A stretch of 64,000 bases of DNA from Liolophura sinensis (GCF_032854445.1 NC_088302.1:50376046-50440045); one strand, 5' to 3'; shown: positions 12,966 to 27,300, numbered from the stretch's first letter. The notes: generated from the letters alone by a model not told the origin. Numbers and translations: made by a program.

Positions 12966-14444
12966 TGTTACAGAATTTTAGTATGTGAATTATAAGGTAA
13001 GTGATTAGACCAATATTAAACTGAGCAAACAAGATACATGAGGAATGCTACTATCCTTCACAATATCTAGCTTTTGACAGCACAAATTCAATTTGCCTAA
13101 TAGGATGTGTGTTTCCTGACGAAAAACATACTTTTAAGATGTGGACAGTAAACAATAAAACCACACTTAAAACATTCCCTTTCATATATTTTCTCTGGGA
13201 TTTCAGAATGCTACCAACTGTCATGTAGCCCTAATTATTTTTAAAAATTGGGTTATTATTTTCAACCCTTGAATTATAACTACTCAAAGGCTCATGTCTT
13301 GTTGTTCAAAGGCTTTTTGTAAGAAATCTGAACATCTATGACCCATTCATCCAAGCTTACATCAAAGATAAAATAATTCATTAACTATAATGAGAGATGT
13401 ACATGTAGTATATATGAGCTTACATGTAACTGACACATGACTTCATTAGCATGAAATAGATGTAAGAGCTCAAACATGGAATTCTCTGGGCACAAGATCA
13501 CAGCGGAAGTCACGTAATTTGTCAGATTTATCCAATCAAGTCCTAAGTTACATGCAAATTATGTGTTAATGAGATGACTACAACACATGTAAGTTACAAT
13601 TATAGCATTACAGTTTTAATCCCAGATCACAAATTCGTCTACGGGTATCTTACATTCATATCTACCAGAGCTGAATTGGTATTCAGCTGAATGATGGATA
13701 GCTGTCTTGAAGATGTAGTGATAATACCCCTGTACTAGATGGCAGGCAGACGCCCGGTATCCTTTAGCACAGAGATCTAAATTACATTGACAGCTCTATT
13801 TAGGCTAGCCCCATGTGCATACAAAAAAGTGCTTGCTTTCTCTGAGGTAGATACACATAAATACATACATCTTGGGCTGGCCCTGGGGTTTATAAGGGAC
13901 ATTTTCTGATAAGTACCTATAAATCAGGTTATACACCCCAGCTTCCCAACATGCCTTAGGTCTGCTTCAGAACCGGGTGTTGACACTTGACCCCGCCCCT
14001 CCTCTCCACCCTCACATGTCTGGGCTTTATAGAACTCACTCTATAGTGAGTGCAATACTTCAGTTTCACTGCTTCTATATGCTCTTGTGGTATAATCAGC
14101 CTCCACAAACACATTTTGCCTATGATTTCGTTTTTTCCCAAAAAAAGTCTGGAAAAAGCCATCTTTGAGCTATTTTAAAATTCCCTGTAGTATTCTCCAC
14201 TTTGTACCATCATTATGCACACCTTGAACTTTTATAAATAAACCCTGCTGTGTTCTTATCTTGTAACTGATCAGGTGAAGTGAAGCGAAGCAGGTACATT
14301 CAGCTTGTTACTGCTGAACAGGTACATGAAGCAGACAGTAAGGCATACCTGTAGAAGGGTATACATGTACACATCACTCATTAATCATTTACCTGCTGTC
14401 ACCTGTGTGTGTACATGTGAAGGAATTATTAGCAACAGGGTCAC

Positions 14445-16362
14445 CTCTTGGTAGTCAACCTCGTCATCGTGGCCACCAACAGATATCTGGTCTAACTCCT
14501 CATCCTCTTCACAACTCGTGAAGCAGCAGTTATCTATGATATTGTTGTCTGTCAATGAGCAGTACTGCACATGCAGTACCCTAAATCCTCAACCTTTTGG
14601 CATATGAAAGAACAACTTTCAGTGCAATTTATGGACACTTTTAATTTGATTTCGGAGATGAAAAAATATTGCTTGGATTGGCCAGTTTCAGTGCTTCACA
14701 AAAAGTATAATTGTATCAGTCAACATAGAATAATGCCTTCAGAGTATGCTTGAATAAACACCTAGCAAACATGTGAAAATGTTGAAGAATTACTGTAAAT
14801 CATTACAGTATTAGAACCATATCGTGGCAGCATTGTGTTAGTGCCATGAAACAGTATCATCTTCCACACAAAGTCCACTTGTAATACAGACTAGATAATG
14901 TACATCCAACCTCCTCACGTTATCATGGTTACTTTTCAGTTGTGGAGATGGACTATATATACATAGGTTTATGTACAAAATAAAATCGTTCATGGCATAG
15001 GGTTAATGGATGACTTTTTCTGTGGAAAAATGACCAGAACAAACAACACAAAAAGGTGAATCCATAGACACATGCACCAAGTCTGAAATCATCACTGTAA
15101 CCTGTTTACTTGCTCAGTATCATGAGTCGTTGTGTCTGGGTACTGCAGGGCAAGGGCACCACCCCCACTGGTAGAGGCAAGGGAACCCACCCCCACTGGT
15201 AGAGGTACCTGGTCAGGTGTAGACAAGCCCCGATCAGCAGGCTTCGCACAGGTATACAGGTAAGCTGATAGAGATGTTTGCACAGATGTAATAACAACTG
15301 TATTGTTTAGGGGAGGGGGACAGTTCCGACAGCTCAGCCCAAGACTCACATGCCCTGCTGTTTATTTGTCTCGCCCCTGAGAAGTTGTACAGAGAGCTGC
15401 TGCAAGCAACAGAATCTATCAGCATGAAATCCACCATATCCAGTCAGAAAGGGAGGCAGTGGCAAAACGCATGCAAATTCAATTAATTTAAGAGCTCTTA
15501 ACAGATTCTACTTATGCACGGAAAGGTAAATATTCCATTTCAAATTCTAAAGGGTCAATGAAGAATTTGCCAAAATATGATCAGTCATTTTTCGTGCTAA
15601 ATTTATGTCTTCATGCTATAATGATTTTAGAAAGAAATTCAAACAAATGAACAATAGTAAAAACCAACAAAATAACTTTTTTTTTTCTCACTAAATAAAA
15701 ATGATGAAAGCAAAAGGTTTATCTTTACCTTATGAAATATTCAGCTCTGGTATAGTCAAGCCTTGTTGTAAGCACCCTCCTTTGTATGGGGGAAGCTTTG
15801 GTGTAAGATACATGCACATGGGTAGCAAATGATGTTCCTAGGCTAGCAGACTACCATATAGAATTACCTTCTGCTGATACTTATCTTCAGAAAAAGTTAA
15901 TTTGACTAATCTTAAAAATCTTATTTAGATATAGTATCTGTGTCCCATTAACACTAACCTGCCATCTTTGATCTGACTCCCCATGGCTATCTGGCTACAG
16001 CAGATCACCCAACCCTCCAAGACCCACACCCACCCTCACCCTACCCCCTCACATGTAACAGTAGGAGCTGTTGACTTTACCACATCCTCTGAACATCTCA
16101 TTAGCTCTGGTATGATCTCCATGTACATGTACTGTCTCCTGGGGTTAACCTTTTTTACCCTGCCCACATACCAACCCCTCACCACCCCCAGGGGCCCTTA
16201 AGTTACAGTCTGTCCTACCTACCCACTCACAGCTGAACAAACCCAGACCAACAGTATACTGCCCACTGGAATCATCTTCCGTTTCCACTTCATTCACCTT
16301 CAGGATGCTGGGACTTTCAGATCTCGCACATGAAGAGGACAAAGCTGAACAAACATTTCGTC
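14445..16362 (-). CDS. Tentative three-exon segment of an unidentified gene
   Basis: Three candidate minus-strand exons whose phases fit: 16362-16231 (132 nt, phase 1 to 1, donor GTGAGT), 15297-15110 (188 nt, phase 1 to 0, acceptor preceded by CCCCCTCCCC, donor GTAAAC) and 14564-14445 (120 nt, phase 0 to 0, donor GTGACC, weak). Together they would encode 146 residues: a Ser-rich, acidic start (SESPSILKVNEVETEDDSSG), a Gly/Ser/Thr-rich middle (SLASTSGGGALALQ) and a Cys-containing, very acidic end (CCFTSCEEDEELDQ, GGHDDEVDYQE). No domain is recognised; the composition suggests a disordered cytoplasmic or nuclear region. Start and stop are not identified. It could be a gene nested in the cadherin locus or an independent upstream gene. 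The support is phase agreement plus composition only. Confidence 0.35.
14601..14784 (+). repeat. Unnamed dispersed repeat, copy B
   Basis: Matches copy A at 12785-12965 in the same orientation, 1.8 kb away, and copy C at 61451-61622 inverted. Shared blocks are GAAAGAACAACTTTCAG, TTTCAGTGCTTCACAAAAAG, AGAATAATGCCTTCAGA and GCTTGAATAAACACCTAGCA. Ends are ill defined. Confidence 0.8.
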
Positions 16363-18297
16363 CTGACAGTAACACAATATCAGATCTTCAAATAAATATG
16401 AAGTTGATACTTTCTATATCCAATTGTTATCATTAATATTCTGTTAAAATGGGTTCCACATCAGTGACAAAACAACTTAATGAAAGATGATTTGTACTAA
16501 ACAGTTTCAAAAATGAAAAAAAAAAAAAAGTCATCTTCCTGTCCCAGTTTGTATTTGATCAGAAATACTACATATCATTTCTTTCCATGGTCTCACATTG
16601 GTGATTTACTCTGCCAGACCATATTTAATCACATTCTCCGTGTTGTTGCAATATTGATGACAATTGACACAATTCATTATTAAATAATTTAACAGTTATA
16701 CAGCCACATGTAAAGATTGCACTTACAGTGTTATACCATCAGTCAAAAACAGGTGCCATCAAATGCAATTTATCATAAATAAACTATAAATAAAAAAATC
16801 ACACCAATTTTTCCCCCACAGAAAAACGCTCCTGGGAAGAAAAAAGTGAATGTCATTGGATACATGATCAACATGGTTTACAACAAAAAGTATATTATTG
16901 CCTTTTTTCATCATAAATGCTGGACTTCGCTAAACACAACGGAACATTTTTATCTTCACGCTGTCTGTTTCAGAGCTGCTGATCCCGCCACGGCAATCCA
17001 TTCATCATTCATACACGGCAGGTGTAGTCTTTTCAGTTGTTATCTTTACATCTACAGGTTAACGAGTTGTTTATTCATCATCTAACTTTAGCAATGGCAG
17101 ACTAACATGTTAGCTCTGTAGTAGACAAACTGGGCCTGTGAACTGCTGTGTGTCAGGTTCTAACAAACCATTTCCACCTGCATTGATTGATCAAATTGAT
17201 TCCATCAAGGCCTCACATCCAGGTGATGGTCGTTGGTGAAGAAGGCTTTATTCTGACTCAACATACTTCCGTAGACCTGGACCCCGGGCTGAAAAGGGCG
17301 GTTTAAATGCAGGAAAGAACAGCAATTATCATCATGAGGTCTCAATCCATATATAGATGAATATGAGGGCTGGCAATATAGATCAGGTTAAGGCTGGTCA
17401 CACACTGGCCTTAGCTCACCCTGAAACACATCAAAGACAACTGGCCAGCCATTAACAGCCGGAGAGATGCCACAGATGTTCTGTAGGAACCACAGACATC
17501 TAAGCCTGGCCAGTCTCCAGGTGTAATTTGATGTAATTATCAACTGTAGAAAATGCAAATGAGCTTCATGTATGTTCCCTTCAAAAGTGGTTGTCTAGCA
17601 AACTCCTTTGTACATGGCTGTCCATTTGTTATTCACTTCAGACTTAACATTACTGTCTCATCGGCTTCTATTACATCTGTAAATTTAGCTCACAACTAAA
17701 AGTGCAGGTGTTATTTTACAGGTAAGCCACTGTTCAAGATCACAAGAGCCAAGGGCGACATGTTTGCCATCATTATTAAAAGTAATTTAATACATACACT
17801 GAAATAATATAAATGAATGCACGACTCTATATTTACAGGTATTTTCTGGAAACCCTTGTGGAACTGCAAGTTCCTTCATGTTATCTAATTGTGTGTACAA
17901 CATATATAGGAGCACCTGGGACAAAAGCACTACGATAGCTATATATATTTCAGTCTTCTGTGATCTTCAGGTACTTGCAACATCTATACATTATTTCAAA
18001 GCATAAAATACATGTTCATGTACATCTACACAATCAATTTAGTTGACATGACAGTAACTGTGTGTCAAGTGTGTATAGTGTACAGGTTTCAGTGCAGGTA
18101 ACACATAAGGCTAACAACCCACGCACTATATCTGACCTGACAAAACACTGAGACATTTTTTTACCTGCTGATCCAGTGCGTAAGGTCATGAATACAAATG
18201 AGGAGATAAAAGGGCTATTATGGCAAGCTTCTGTACACTGAATTCCATGAAGAAATAATCCTGTTAAAATGCTAATCTGGTCAGAGGGTGAACCTAC

Positions 18298-18394
18298 CTG
18301 GATGATGGATATTAAATGACTTGTATTGTCAGGTAATCTCCAATCTGAAAGTCCCTTCATCAAATTAATGCTCACGTTAGGTAGATAAGAAGCA
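18298..18394 (-). CDS. Isolated exon candidate, unidentified
   Basis: A 97-nt segment between a strong acceptor (TTTATTTGTTTTAG) and a donor (CAG|GTAGGT). The open frame reads ASYLPNVSINLMKG then LSDWRLPDNTSHLISIIQ, with two N-glycosylation-type sequons (NVS, NTS). It leaves in phase 0, so it does not join directly to the exon at 16362 (phase 1). It may belong to the same unidentified minus-strand gene through a missed exon, or be chance. Confidence 0.2.
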
Positions 18395-18855
18395 CTAAAA
18401 CAAATAAATACAGGTCAAAAACAAACAGAAAAAATTCACCTATTTTCACTCACAATACAGCTGAAAAAATATCTCGTCAGTTTATCAAGATATTTCTATC
18501 TTTTTTTTGTTGTTTCAAGATTAGCTGGTTGAAAATACCAGTACAAAATAACGCTAATTATCTTCAAAGAAAACTCTCAGAATACTTTTTCCATTGAAGG
18601 TCTTATAAGAGTTATGTTTGTGGACTGATAGTTTTCTTTACTCATAGATCTCTCTTCCACACAGCACACCGAAATCTTTAATTGTCCTAGTAAAAATGAC
18701 ACAAGAAGCCTACAACTTGGGTGGTCATAATTCTGATAATTTCAGAATTTCACACAAGAAGCAGAGCAAGGGAACTTGTCTGCATTTGCCCACATAAATG
18801 TGCATGCAACAATCTGGATAAAGGCTACTAAAATGGATTCTACAAGGCACAAATT

Positions 18856-18990
18856 ATATTTATTTATTTATCTGATTGGTGTTTTATGCTGTACTCAAGA
18901 ATATTTGACTTGTACGACGGCGGCCAGCTTTATGGTGGGTGGAAACCCACAACCATCCACAGGTTGCTGCAGACCTTCCCACATAAGGGC
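18856..18990 (-). mobile_element. SINE copy, 5'-truncated and internally deleted
   Basis: Carries the tail (TGAGTACAGCATAAAACACC plus TAAA repeats) and the GGCCGCCGTCG block, but lacks the tRNA-like head and a short segment around the GGGCAGAGCCC position seen in the copy at 20417. Confidence 0.85.
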
Positions 18991-20048
18991 ATAAATTATA
19001 AGCCTTTGCATTAAAGAATTGTTTTACATGTTTGCAATAATGAAATTTATGATATTTCAGGTCAATCTTTGTTTATGTTTTCCATATTTGTAGTAAGTGA
19101 TATCTGTTATATTTCAGGTATATCTGATCTCCAGTTAATAGAAACATACCTGTATAATTATGGATAGTGCGTTCATTTGTGATTTATGTTCTTGATTGGT
19201 GTTTTACAAGGGCCAGGTTAATGGGTTGAGAAAAGAAAATACTGATTTCAACAGGTGACTTCACAAGTCAACTAAATGTATTTGTAATTTGTAGCAGAAC
19301 TCTTTAATCCCCTATGCCAAGAAGGTCTTGTGATCATGAAGCGTTAAGGACTTCTCCGTACAAACTGCACTTCACAATTATACTACAGCAGATCTTCTTT
19401 CTTACCCTGTGGAGAATCAGCGCCACACCAAACTGTAGCTGTCAGACCCTGTGTACACACACATCCAACTGAACACCAATGAGCCAGCCAGATTGTCTGA
19501 GCATTACACCACTAACGTGACCAGGTAAATACCAACACAACCTTCACCTCTGGGCTCCTTCTAAACCAGAGATTCGCACAAAACACACACTTAGCAACTG
19601 ATTTTATGAAACTGACACTAAAACCTGCCACTTTGGAATGATGAATGCCTATTTACCAAGCCTTTAGTTGCTGCCGCCACAATGTGTACCTAACTTCAGA
19701 CAAGTGGCTCGGCTTTATTACGTCAAGCTGTATCCCACTGCAAAATACACCCATAATTTCCCCAAGGCCTTTCAATGCTCTCAACAGAACTACTTCAACA
19801 TGAGTGTTTAAAATAATACAACAACTAAGCCATTGTTCTCAGCAATAACTGAGCTCAGGAAATCCTGGAGCCAGTATGTTTCAAGCAACAATGCAAGCAA
19901 ACTATTTCGTATGTACTTTATACGCAAAATGATGTCTAACTGTGGCCATAAAGCCACCTATATGTATTCACAGACCTGCTTTCACAATCTACATATATGT
20001 ACATGTGTATCAAAAATATTCAAAGTGTTTACTGATGGCAAATACAAT

Positions 20049-20153
20049 GTACATGTATACATAGTTATTACATGTATACATAGTTATACATAGTTATTAC
20101 ATGTATACATAGTTATTACATGTATACATAGTTAGTTATTACATCTAGCAGTA
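20049..20153. repeat. Short minisatellite, unit ~20 bp
   Basis: Four to five imperfect copies of ACATGTATACATAGTTATT, with partial units (TACATAGTTA, GTTAGTTATT) between them. Confidence 0.85.
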
Positions 20154-20416
20154 ATAAATGAAGAATTATTTTTTTTACCTCATATACCAAACAAACCAAA
20201 GCTTTTCATTTATGTTATAACTAGATATATATGTAGCTGAAAAATTCAATTATTCATAATTGATTAGAATCTGGGAGAACTGTCGGACTATTACTTTCAG
20301 AAAACACTACTCAGCACCTGAACATATAAACAGGTATGTTTCACCTTGAGTGAGTGATAAATGAAAGTTTGGACTTTTAGATTGTACTTAGCAGTTTTTC
20401 AGTCACATGACAACAA

Positions 20417-20677
20417 CTTATTTATTTGATTGGTGTTTAATGCTTGGTCAAGAATATTTCACTTATATGAAGGCGGCCAACATTGTGGTGGGAGGAAACC
20501 GGGCAGACCATGGGGGAAACCCATGACCATCGGCTGGTTGCTGGCAGACCTTCCTACGTAGGACTGGGGAGGAGGCCAGCGTGAGCTGGACTTGAACTCA
20601 GAGCGACCGCAATGGTAAGAGGCTCCTGGGTCATTGTGTCGCGCTGGCTTGCTAACCACCTCGGCCACGGAGGTCCC
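20417..20677 (-). mobile_element. tRNA-headed SINE, full length
   Basis: Best-preserved copy in the window. On the minus strand it has the head GGGGACCTCCGTGGCCGAGG, the pol III B-box-like GTTCAAGTCC (within 20584-20600), the block CCCATGGTCTGCCCGGTTTC and the (AAAT)n tail. No target-site duplication was obvious by eye. Confidence 0.9.
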
Positions 20678-23600
20678 CACCGGACAACAAGGGCTATATA
20701 TGAGTGTACATACACTGAATGATGGAGAATGATGGATCATAATTCAGGTGCAATTTGTAAAGTTCAGACTTCTGATCAACTGATATAGGTATGGAATTTA
20801 AACTTCAATAAAACGCCAGCAAAGTGATCAATAAGAGAAGGGTACATGTAGCTGATAACGTCTGAAGACCAGTTGTACATGTACATTATCCAATGATTAT
20901 GACTGCAGTCATGATGTTATCTTTGATCACCGAGCCAATCAGAAACAGGAACCAGCAACGCAGAGTGAATGTTATCAGCCATCAGACACGACTTGTTTTA
21001 TCCAACATGACACCAGACCATACAATCACCCCCATGACTCTCACGCAAGCATGAACAGGGCAGGAAAATACCTGAGAGGATTCTAATGTTGTTCCTCAAT
21101 TTACCCAGCCAAATTGCATAGAGTTACCCTCTGGAAATAATCCTTAGTTACAGCTTTTATCAGGGACTCAAATCAACGGGCATCCCAAGCCTGTCGTTCT
21201 GTGAACACAGGAAAACACAGAGGGCAAGCAGTAACACATTTCCAGTGCTATGTTGACTTGAGTTTTGTGTATAGAACATTGCCCTAACAATCAACAGCGC
21301 TTATGGCAGCTAGACACGTCCCCCTGTGGTTCCTGGCCAGGGTACACCACGTGCACCCGTATGCCACACAGAACAAAGCCACAGGTTACCTGAGAGCATC
21401 CCTAACACCTGCTCAATATACCTACAACCTGTGCCATGTTGTACCATCACCATATCCCACCCGGCTATACTCCAAGTGCAATCAAACTTAAAAGTCAAAC
21501 CAATATGTTTCCTTCTATAATTAACCCACTGTTAGCTAATTCATCTATTCCCCTGTGATTTTAGCGCCCCTCTCTCTCAAGTGAACACGGCCACAATTGT
21601 TTAGCAACCTTGTTTTGGGCTGAGTAGAAGAGCTGGAGAAGGGAGGGACCAATCCCGCCATTATCCGCTCTAACACAGGAGAGCTCCAGCAGCCTTCGGT
21701 CTGATCCCATGATCCTACCGCGACTTCGATGGAGGGAGCATTTAACCAGGAAGTGGCAAGTATCTAAACATGTCCTCACAGCATGTCAACAGCACATTCC
21801 TGTGCTTATCCCTTATTGCAATGAGCCAATCAAAAGTTGACAGTTCAACAGCTTGAAATTCAAAAATTCTAATTTTGACATTGATAACTATCAAATATTG
21901 AATAAAATATTGGGTGTGTTGGCTGTGATGTTTGCAGGCCCAACAGGGAACACAACATGTCCTACATTCTCTATTTGCCAGCGTCTGCCATTAAACCAGG
22001 AATAAACAACACTAAGTCCAAGCAAAACTCCACATTTCCAAAGGTCAGTGGAGAGAGAGGGCTGGACCTATTTGTACCTCTATCAGAACAGCTCAGCTCC
22101 TGAAAAACTGATGTATCTCTAAGATCATCTACCTAGCCATTCGGGAATTCCTGTGTGTATTTTCACTTTGTACAACTGTTGTATAAATCACAGGATTGCT
22201 GTTGTAGATTTTGGCCAAGTTACATGGAGATTAATCAGTTTACATGCAGTTCTTTTTTTATTTTAGTTTTTTTCCTAATTCAGAAATCTAAAGCCTTCCA
22301 ACAGCAAGCAGTACACATTGCACCACATGGTTGTAAACTCTAAAAAAAGTCCATGCAGTTGTTTTCTATCATCAGAGTAAAACGAGACAGTTACATAGCT
22401 TTTCAAATGAAATGAAATCAGATCACTAGAGGAATTACACTTCAGAGATTGGCAAAAATGTCACTGACAACATATTTAAGCAGACTTAACACGAAAACAT
22501 GGTATTTACATCCCAAGTTTAATCAACGATAACATTTTAGCACCAAAATTTGAAACAAAACCCGAGAAGCCGAATACAAACGTGCCAGGCAACTGGCGGG
22601 AGGTGGATTGTGGGTCACACATTCCTGTTAACTGGTTATGGGCAAGCTTCAAGGGGGCGAGAGAGGTGGACAGGACCCGTGATATCCCCTACAGACTGCG
22701 TTAGTGGTCAGCTTTGGCCAGACAAGCCTTGACCACAGTAATCAGGCGTGGACTGGAAACATCAGGGTCTCACGGCACTCGGCTTACCACCGCCATGTTA
22801 ACCCAGCCTGTAATCCCCATTCCACATACTTATCCCTAATGTTACATGTCCGTTGTAGCCCTGTGAGCCTGCCCACAGACACAGTGTGGTCACTACCTGG
22901 AAATACCTGAGTGATACCTGAGCAAGTGTGTCACAATCTCAGTCAAGGTGGACACATTTCTGAAAAAATCTGGAACGTTCTCTAGAAACATTTAACTGAT
23001 AGTTCTACAGTGTCAACCTTGTCACCTATTTAATATTTTTTCCCTTTGAACACCTACAAATAAATAATTCATGTTTTCTAAGCTCAAACCTTATATACAA
23101 ACACGTTTTTTATAGTACACATAAAATAAACTCATTTTCCAAAATACTATTCTGCAACTTCAACTCTAAAACTCACAAACAGCGCTCACCTTTTTTGGAT
23201 AGGTACAGATGCGCTTCAACCCAAAAAGCCTGACGGTACAAGTAGATAAGACCTAAAATACATAGTTATCTTCATATCACCACGACAACTGTCACTGTTA
23301 TTCTTGCAGATCATTGCCCGTTGGACTACAAATAAATGTGCCTAAGATAAACCACAAAAAGCGTAGATTTCTCTGACATAACTGAATTCATGAGCACTTT
23401 TTTTTTTTAAATCACCCCTAAACATAAGCTTTTAACATGTATCAATTCTTTCTAGTTATTATTATTATTCCCCTCCCATTCAATCAATTAATGCAGTTTC
23501 CTCTTGGATGTTTATTATAGAGATTTGTCTGTAGTATGAGCCATTTCAACATGATCAATCTTCCCATCCACAGTGACCACTTTGTTCAAACTCAAAATGG

Positions 23601-24069
23601 ATTCCTTCCCTCAGTAATTTCAAGATGGTCACGTTAGCATGGAGGAAAATACCTTTTTAAACCAAAACTTTGCATAGGTACTTTAAACACCACTATGCAT
23701 TTCATAACTAAAACTCATGGAACTACTGATTATTTTACTACTGAAGATAGAGAAAAGTGTTAAACATTTCACTGAGTGAAATCTGCCTTTTTTAAGAAAG
23801 GTCTCCTTGCTCTTTGATGTACACTTGATCCACGCCAAATTTTCAGATATGTTGTGGGTTACACCTACATGCAAAACCACTTAAAAGCCTCTTTGTAAAG
23901 TAGCAGAGGTAGAAACCCTGGCCCTGTATCTCTTTGTCTGATGATCAAGTTCCCTTTTAGCCCCTTGTTAGACAAGAGTATTTAATCTTCCACAAAGTTA
24001 GATTAAATGCATCAATCATTATTGTGACCTGCCAAGAGTCCAGACCAATGAGACCTAGAGGTATATGTA

Positions 24070-24096
24070 CAGTACAACAAAAAAGTGACCACCATA
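24070..24096 (+). repeat. Left terminal inverted repeat
   Basis: Starts CAGTACAACAAAAAAGTGAC immediately after TA. It matches the reverse complement of 34859-34885 for 23 consecutive bases, then diverges (CCATA against CTATG). Confidence 0.93.
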
Positions 24097-24117
24097 CCAC
24101 ACGCATTACTACCGCAG

Positions 24118-24265
24118 TTGGAATGCATTCCACACGAGTATCACACGCGTGTGGTTTGCTCTGAAACACAGCATATTGACCACACAACAGATCTTACGGT
24201 GCGCGTTCCACACGCGTGTGGTATCAACCACACGCGTGTGATAGCCGTGTGATAGCCGTGTGGTT
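24118..24265. promoter_or_regulatory. Left subterminal palindrome cluster
   Basis: Contains GGAATGCATTCC, CACACGCGTGTGG (24142-24154), the perfect 14-base palindrome CCACACGCGTGTGG (24208-24221) and CCACACGCGTGTGA (24228-24241), then half-sites GCCGTGTG twice. It ends about 60 bp before the transposase ATG, so it overlaps the likely promoter. It is a candidate binding array for the transposase or for the element's BEN protein. Confidence 0.8.
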
Positions 24266-24324
24266 AGTTTTCGGCAGGACTACTGATAGGTTGTGCTGTA
24301 ATCCGGCAGAAGAAAAAAGGCAAC

Positions 24325-27300
24325 ATGGCGAACGACACGCAGAGTGTACCTACTTTCCAGCTTCACAAGATTTCCTACCGTGTACGGTTTCTCATCGCGT
24401 TTGTTCTTGGGCCGCTTTTCAACTGGTCACCGACAAAGATTAGAGACGGACTGAAGCAGCGGGGTGTGCGACTTCTCCCATCATTGAAGGCCATATGCCT
24501 GTTTGGCAAGCGGTACAGGTAAGCATGACCGAAGTTTAATGTTTAGGCTTCGTCACCTCCACACACACACTGACACACACAAAAAGAAGAGTTCACGTAA
24601 ATCATTATGTTGTTTCCTGCGGCGTCTCATGCAGTCGGGTGTGTTTGTTCGCGGGATTGCCTCGAGATTAAGTCATAAATGTAGAAGTTGTTGGTTCACC
24701 TGTGAACGAAACTGCTATACCTCACATACATGATGTTGGTAAATGTGTCTAAAAAAACAACAACATTGGCTTAGTCAATGCGTCCACCAATGTAATTCCA
24801 GATGTAAAACTAATAAGGGTAACGATTATATAATTATGTGATGAATAAATGGCCCAACACTTTCTGTGGTGGAAACATTCTCCACGCTAATGAAGTCTTT
24901 ATACCACAGTATAATTTGCTTACCCACCTCTGCAACCAGCCGATCCGTGGAGATTTCCTATAGCATGCGGAAAATTCGAATAGCCCTGTTGAAACACCTA
25001 ATGTTTAAAGCAGATAAAACTCGCGATAATCGCTCAGCTTGATTCCAGTCGGCCTCCTGCTTGAATGCTTCACTAGCAGACCTACCGAGCGATGTTCAGA
25101 GCGATGGCATCTGCCGGCGCTGTCAGAGGTCGCGACCCTCGATCTCCTGGCCGAAACTGTCGATGTGTCATGACGTACATGTACATGTACATGTAGTGAA
25201 GTTTTCAGGTTTTTCTTTCCAAATAATTTAGGTACATATTTATTTCAAATGCACACACAAAACGTACACGAATATTAGGCGCTTGTCGTGAATAACATTT
25301 ACACTGGTAAAATGGTTGCATTTTATATTCCGCACTCACTTTCAAACTATCACATTGACAACAACAACAAAAATATTAAATAGTCGTGTTAAACAAGTTC
25401 TCTGACAAATAAAAAATTCCAGGTGCACCTAAAAAAATATTAAACACACTGTTGACTAAAAAAAAAGAACCCCTAAACTGTGCGCCCAGAATACTGGTGA
25501 AATATTTAGGACTACAATTTTTTCTTATCAATTTAATTCTTCATAATCCTTCAGATTACCATCTCTACATGCATCATAAATACACAATATCAGACATACA
25601 GTAAATAGCTAAGCTGAAAATAATTGGGGCTGAGGTGATTAACACATGAGTGCAGCGCAACTCAATAACCCAGGTTCCTCTCACCAGTGTGGTCGCTGTG
25701 AGTTCAAGTCCAACTCAATGACTTTCTCTCCGGATATACGTGAACATGCATATAATTATGGGTTTTCCCCAACTGTAACGTTGGTCGCCGACTTATAAGT
25801 GAAATATTCTGGAGTATGGTGTAAAACATTAATAAAATAAAATACATCTGAGATTGTGCTATTGTCAAAGTATATGTACATCTTTAAACATTATTTTAAG
25901 AAGTTTGGCAATTTGTTGCAGGTATACTAGTTTATTTCATGTGCTCAATGAACTGACATTTTTTTTACAGAACATCTCATAGCTTAGCAGATGGGCACAG
26001 ATCTGGGAGGCCATCCAAGTTGAAGGTGGCTCATGGCGATGCTCTCGACCACTGGATCCGATGCAATCGGGACATAACCATGGCAGAGCTTCAGCAGAGG
26101 ATGCTGGATGTTTTCCGGATACAGGTCAGCTCGGAATGCATTCGTTTGCATGTCCGCAAACTTGGATGGTGTAAGAAGCAAACCAGGTAAAGATGGAAAT
26201 TTATAAATTTTTATTGTGACTGGGCAATTATATATAAACTGTCTCATAAAAACTATGCAGTAAAGTTTTCCATATTATTATTTTACTAGTTACTTTCAGA
26301 GGATACTGGTGATTCTAAATGGTTACATGTACATTTCGTATATGGAACAACACGTCAATTTAAAGTTCAAGCTAGAACTTAGAGTTGGTTATCAACCATA
26401 CAAAAAAAAAACTAGTAAGACTAAAAAATTTTTTTTCTTTTCAGGTACTGCCAAATGGTAAGACGAGAAAACCAGGTCAAAAGGTTGACATACTGTTTAA
26501 TGTGCTATTCTAATAATGAGGAATTTCAAGATTGTATCTTTTCAGATGAGGCATCCATAGAAGTTATGAGAAGTGGAAGGATGCGATTTATACACAAGGA
26601 GGAAAAGACCATCATCGCAAAAGTGTGGAAGCCCAAGCATCCTTTCAAAGTATGACATCAGTCCGAGGGCGTACTATTTATGTAACAGTGAAAATCCTTA
26701 CAACTGGGGATGCCACATTTTACGAGTAACCACTCATGTATGAACCGATATGAACAAATTAAATTTCCTACACTTGCCTTCTCATTAAACACCAGACGTC
26801 ATGTACTGGAATTAATAATTTACAGGTTGTTTTGCGTGAAACTCAAGTTTATATAGATATTGGAAGTAATAAATAAGGACATATATATATATATATTATA
26901 TATATATATAAAACTAATCTGTTTCATGCATGTCATTCACAGGTGCATGTTTGGGCTGGAATTTCATACAGAGGAGCCACAAAGATTCGCATTTTCACGG
27001 GAATCATGGACAGCATTGGCTACCAGAAGATTTTGGAAGACATATTAATTCCTTTCATCAAACAGGTTTACAGATTTTGGTTTTTCGTCATAAATCACAT
27101 GAAGTATAATAATAATTGCAAGCTTGTGAAACGAGCTACAATGGGCGTATGCATATGTCATCTATGTGAATCAGGTTTGAAGTACAAAAAAGCAAATAAA
27201 TCAAAACTGTTCTTGTATGTAACATTAAACAGCATATACATGTTCAGCTGAAGTGGCCAGATTTTAGTACTATCGGTGATTTTGAATTTACATTATTTTA

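Larger units (their letters stand above)
5732..14444. other. Long stretch without a supportable gene
   Basis: Expected to be intron of the cadherin gene or intergenic, since the gene must continue upstream. No VNDN, DxD or LDRE-type codon pattern was found on the minus strand. Contents: a (TA)n(CA)n microsatellite near 7290-7311, a polypurine stretch at 10500-10562, and one copy of the dispersed repeat at 12785-12965. Short ORFs here have no recognisable motif. Confidence 0.6.
16363..24069. other. Stretch with SINEs and one weak exon candidate
   Basis: Besides two SINEs (18856, 20417), a short tandem repeat (20049) and the exon candidate at 18298-18394, no gene is supported. Several GC-richer segments (21300-21760, 22560-22900) carry ORFs of 60-72 codons without motifs on both strands. 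Confidence 0.5.
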
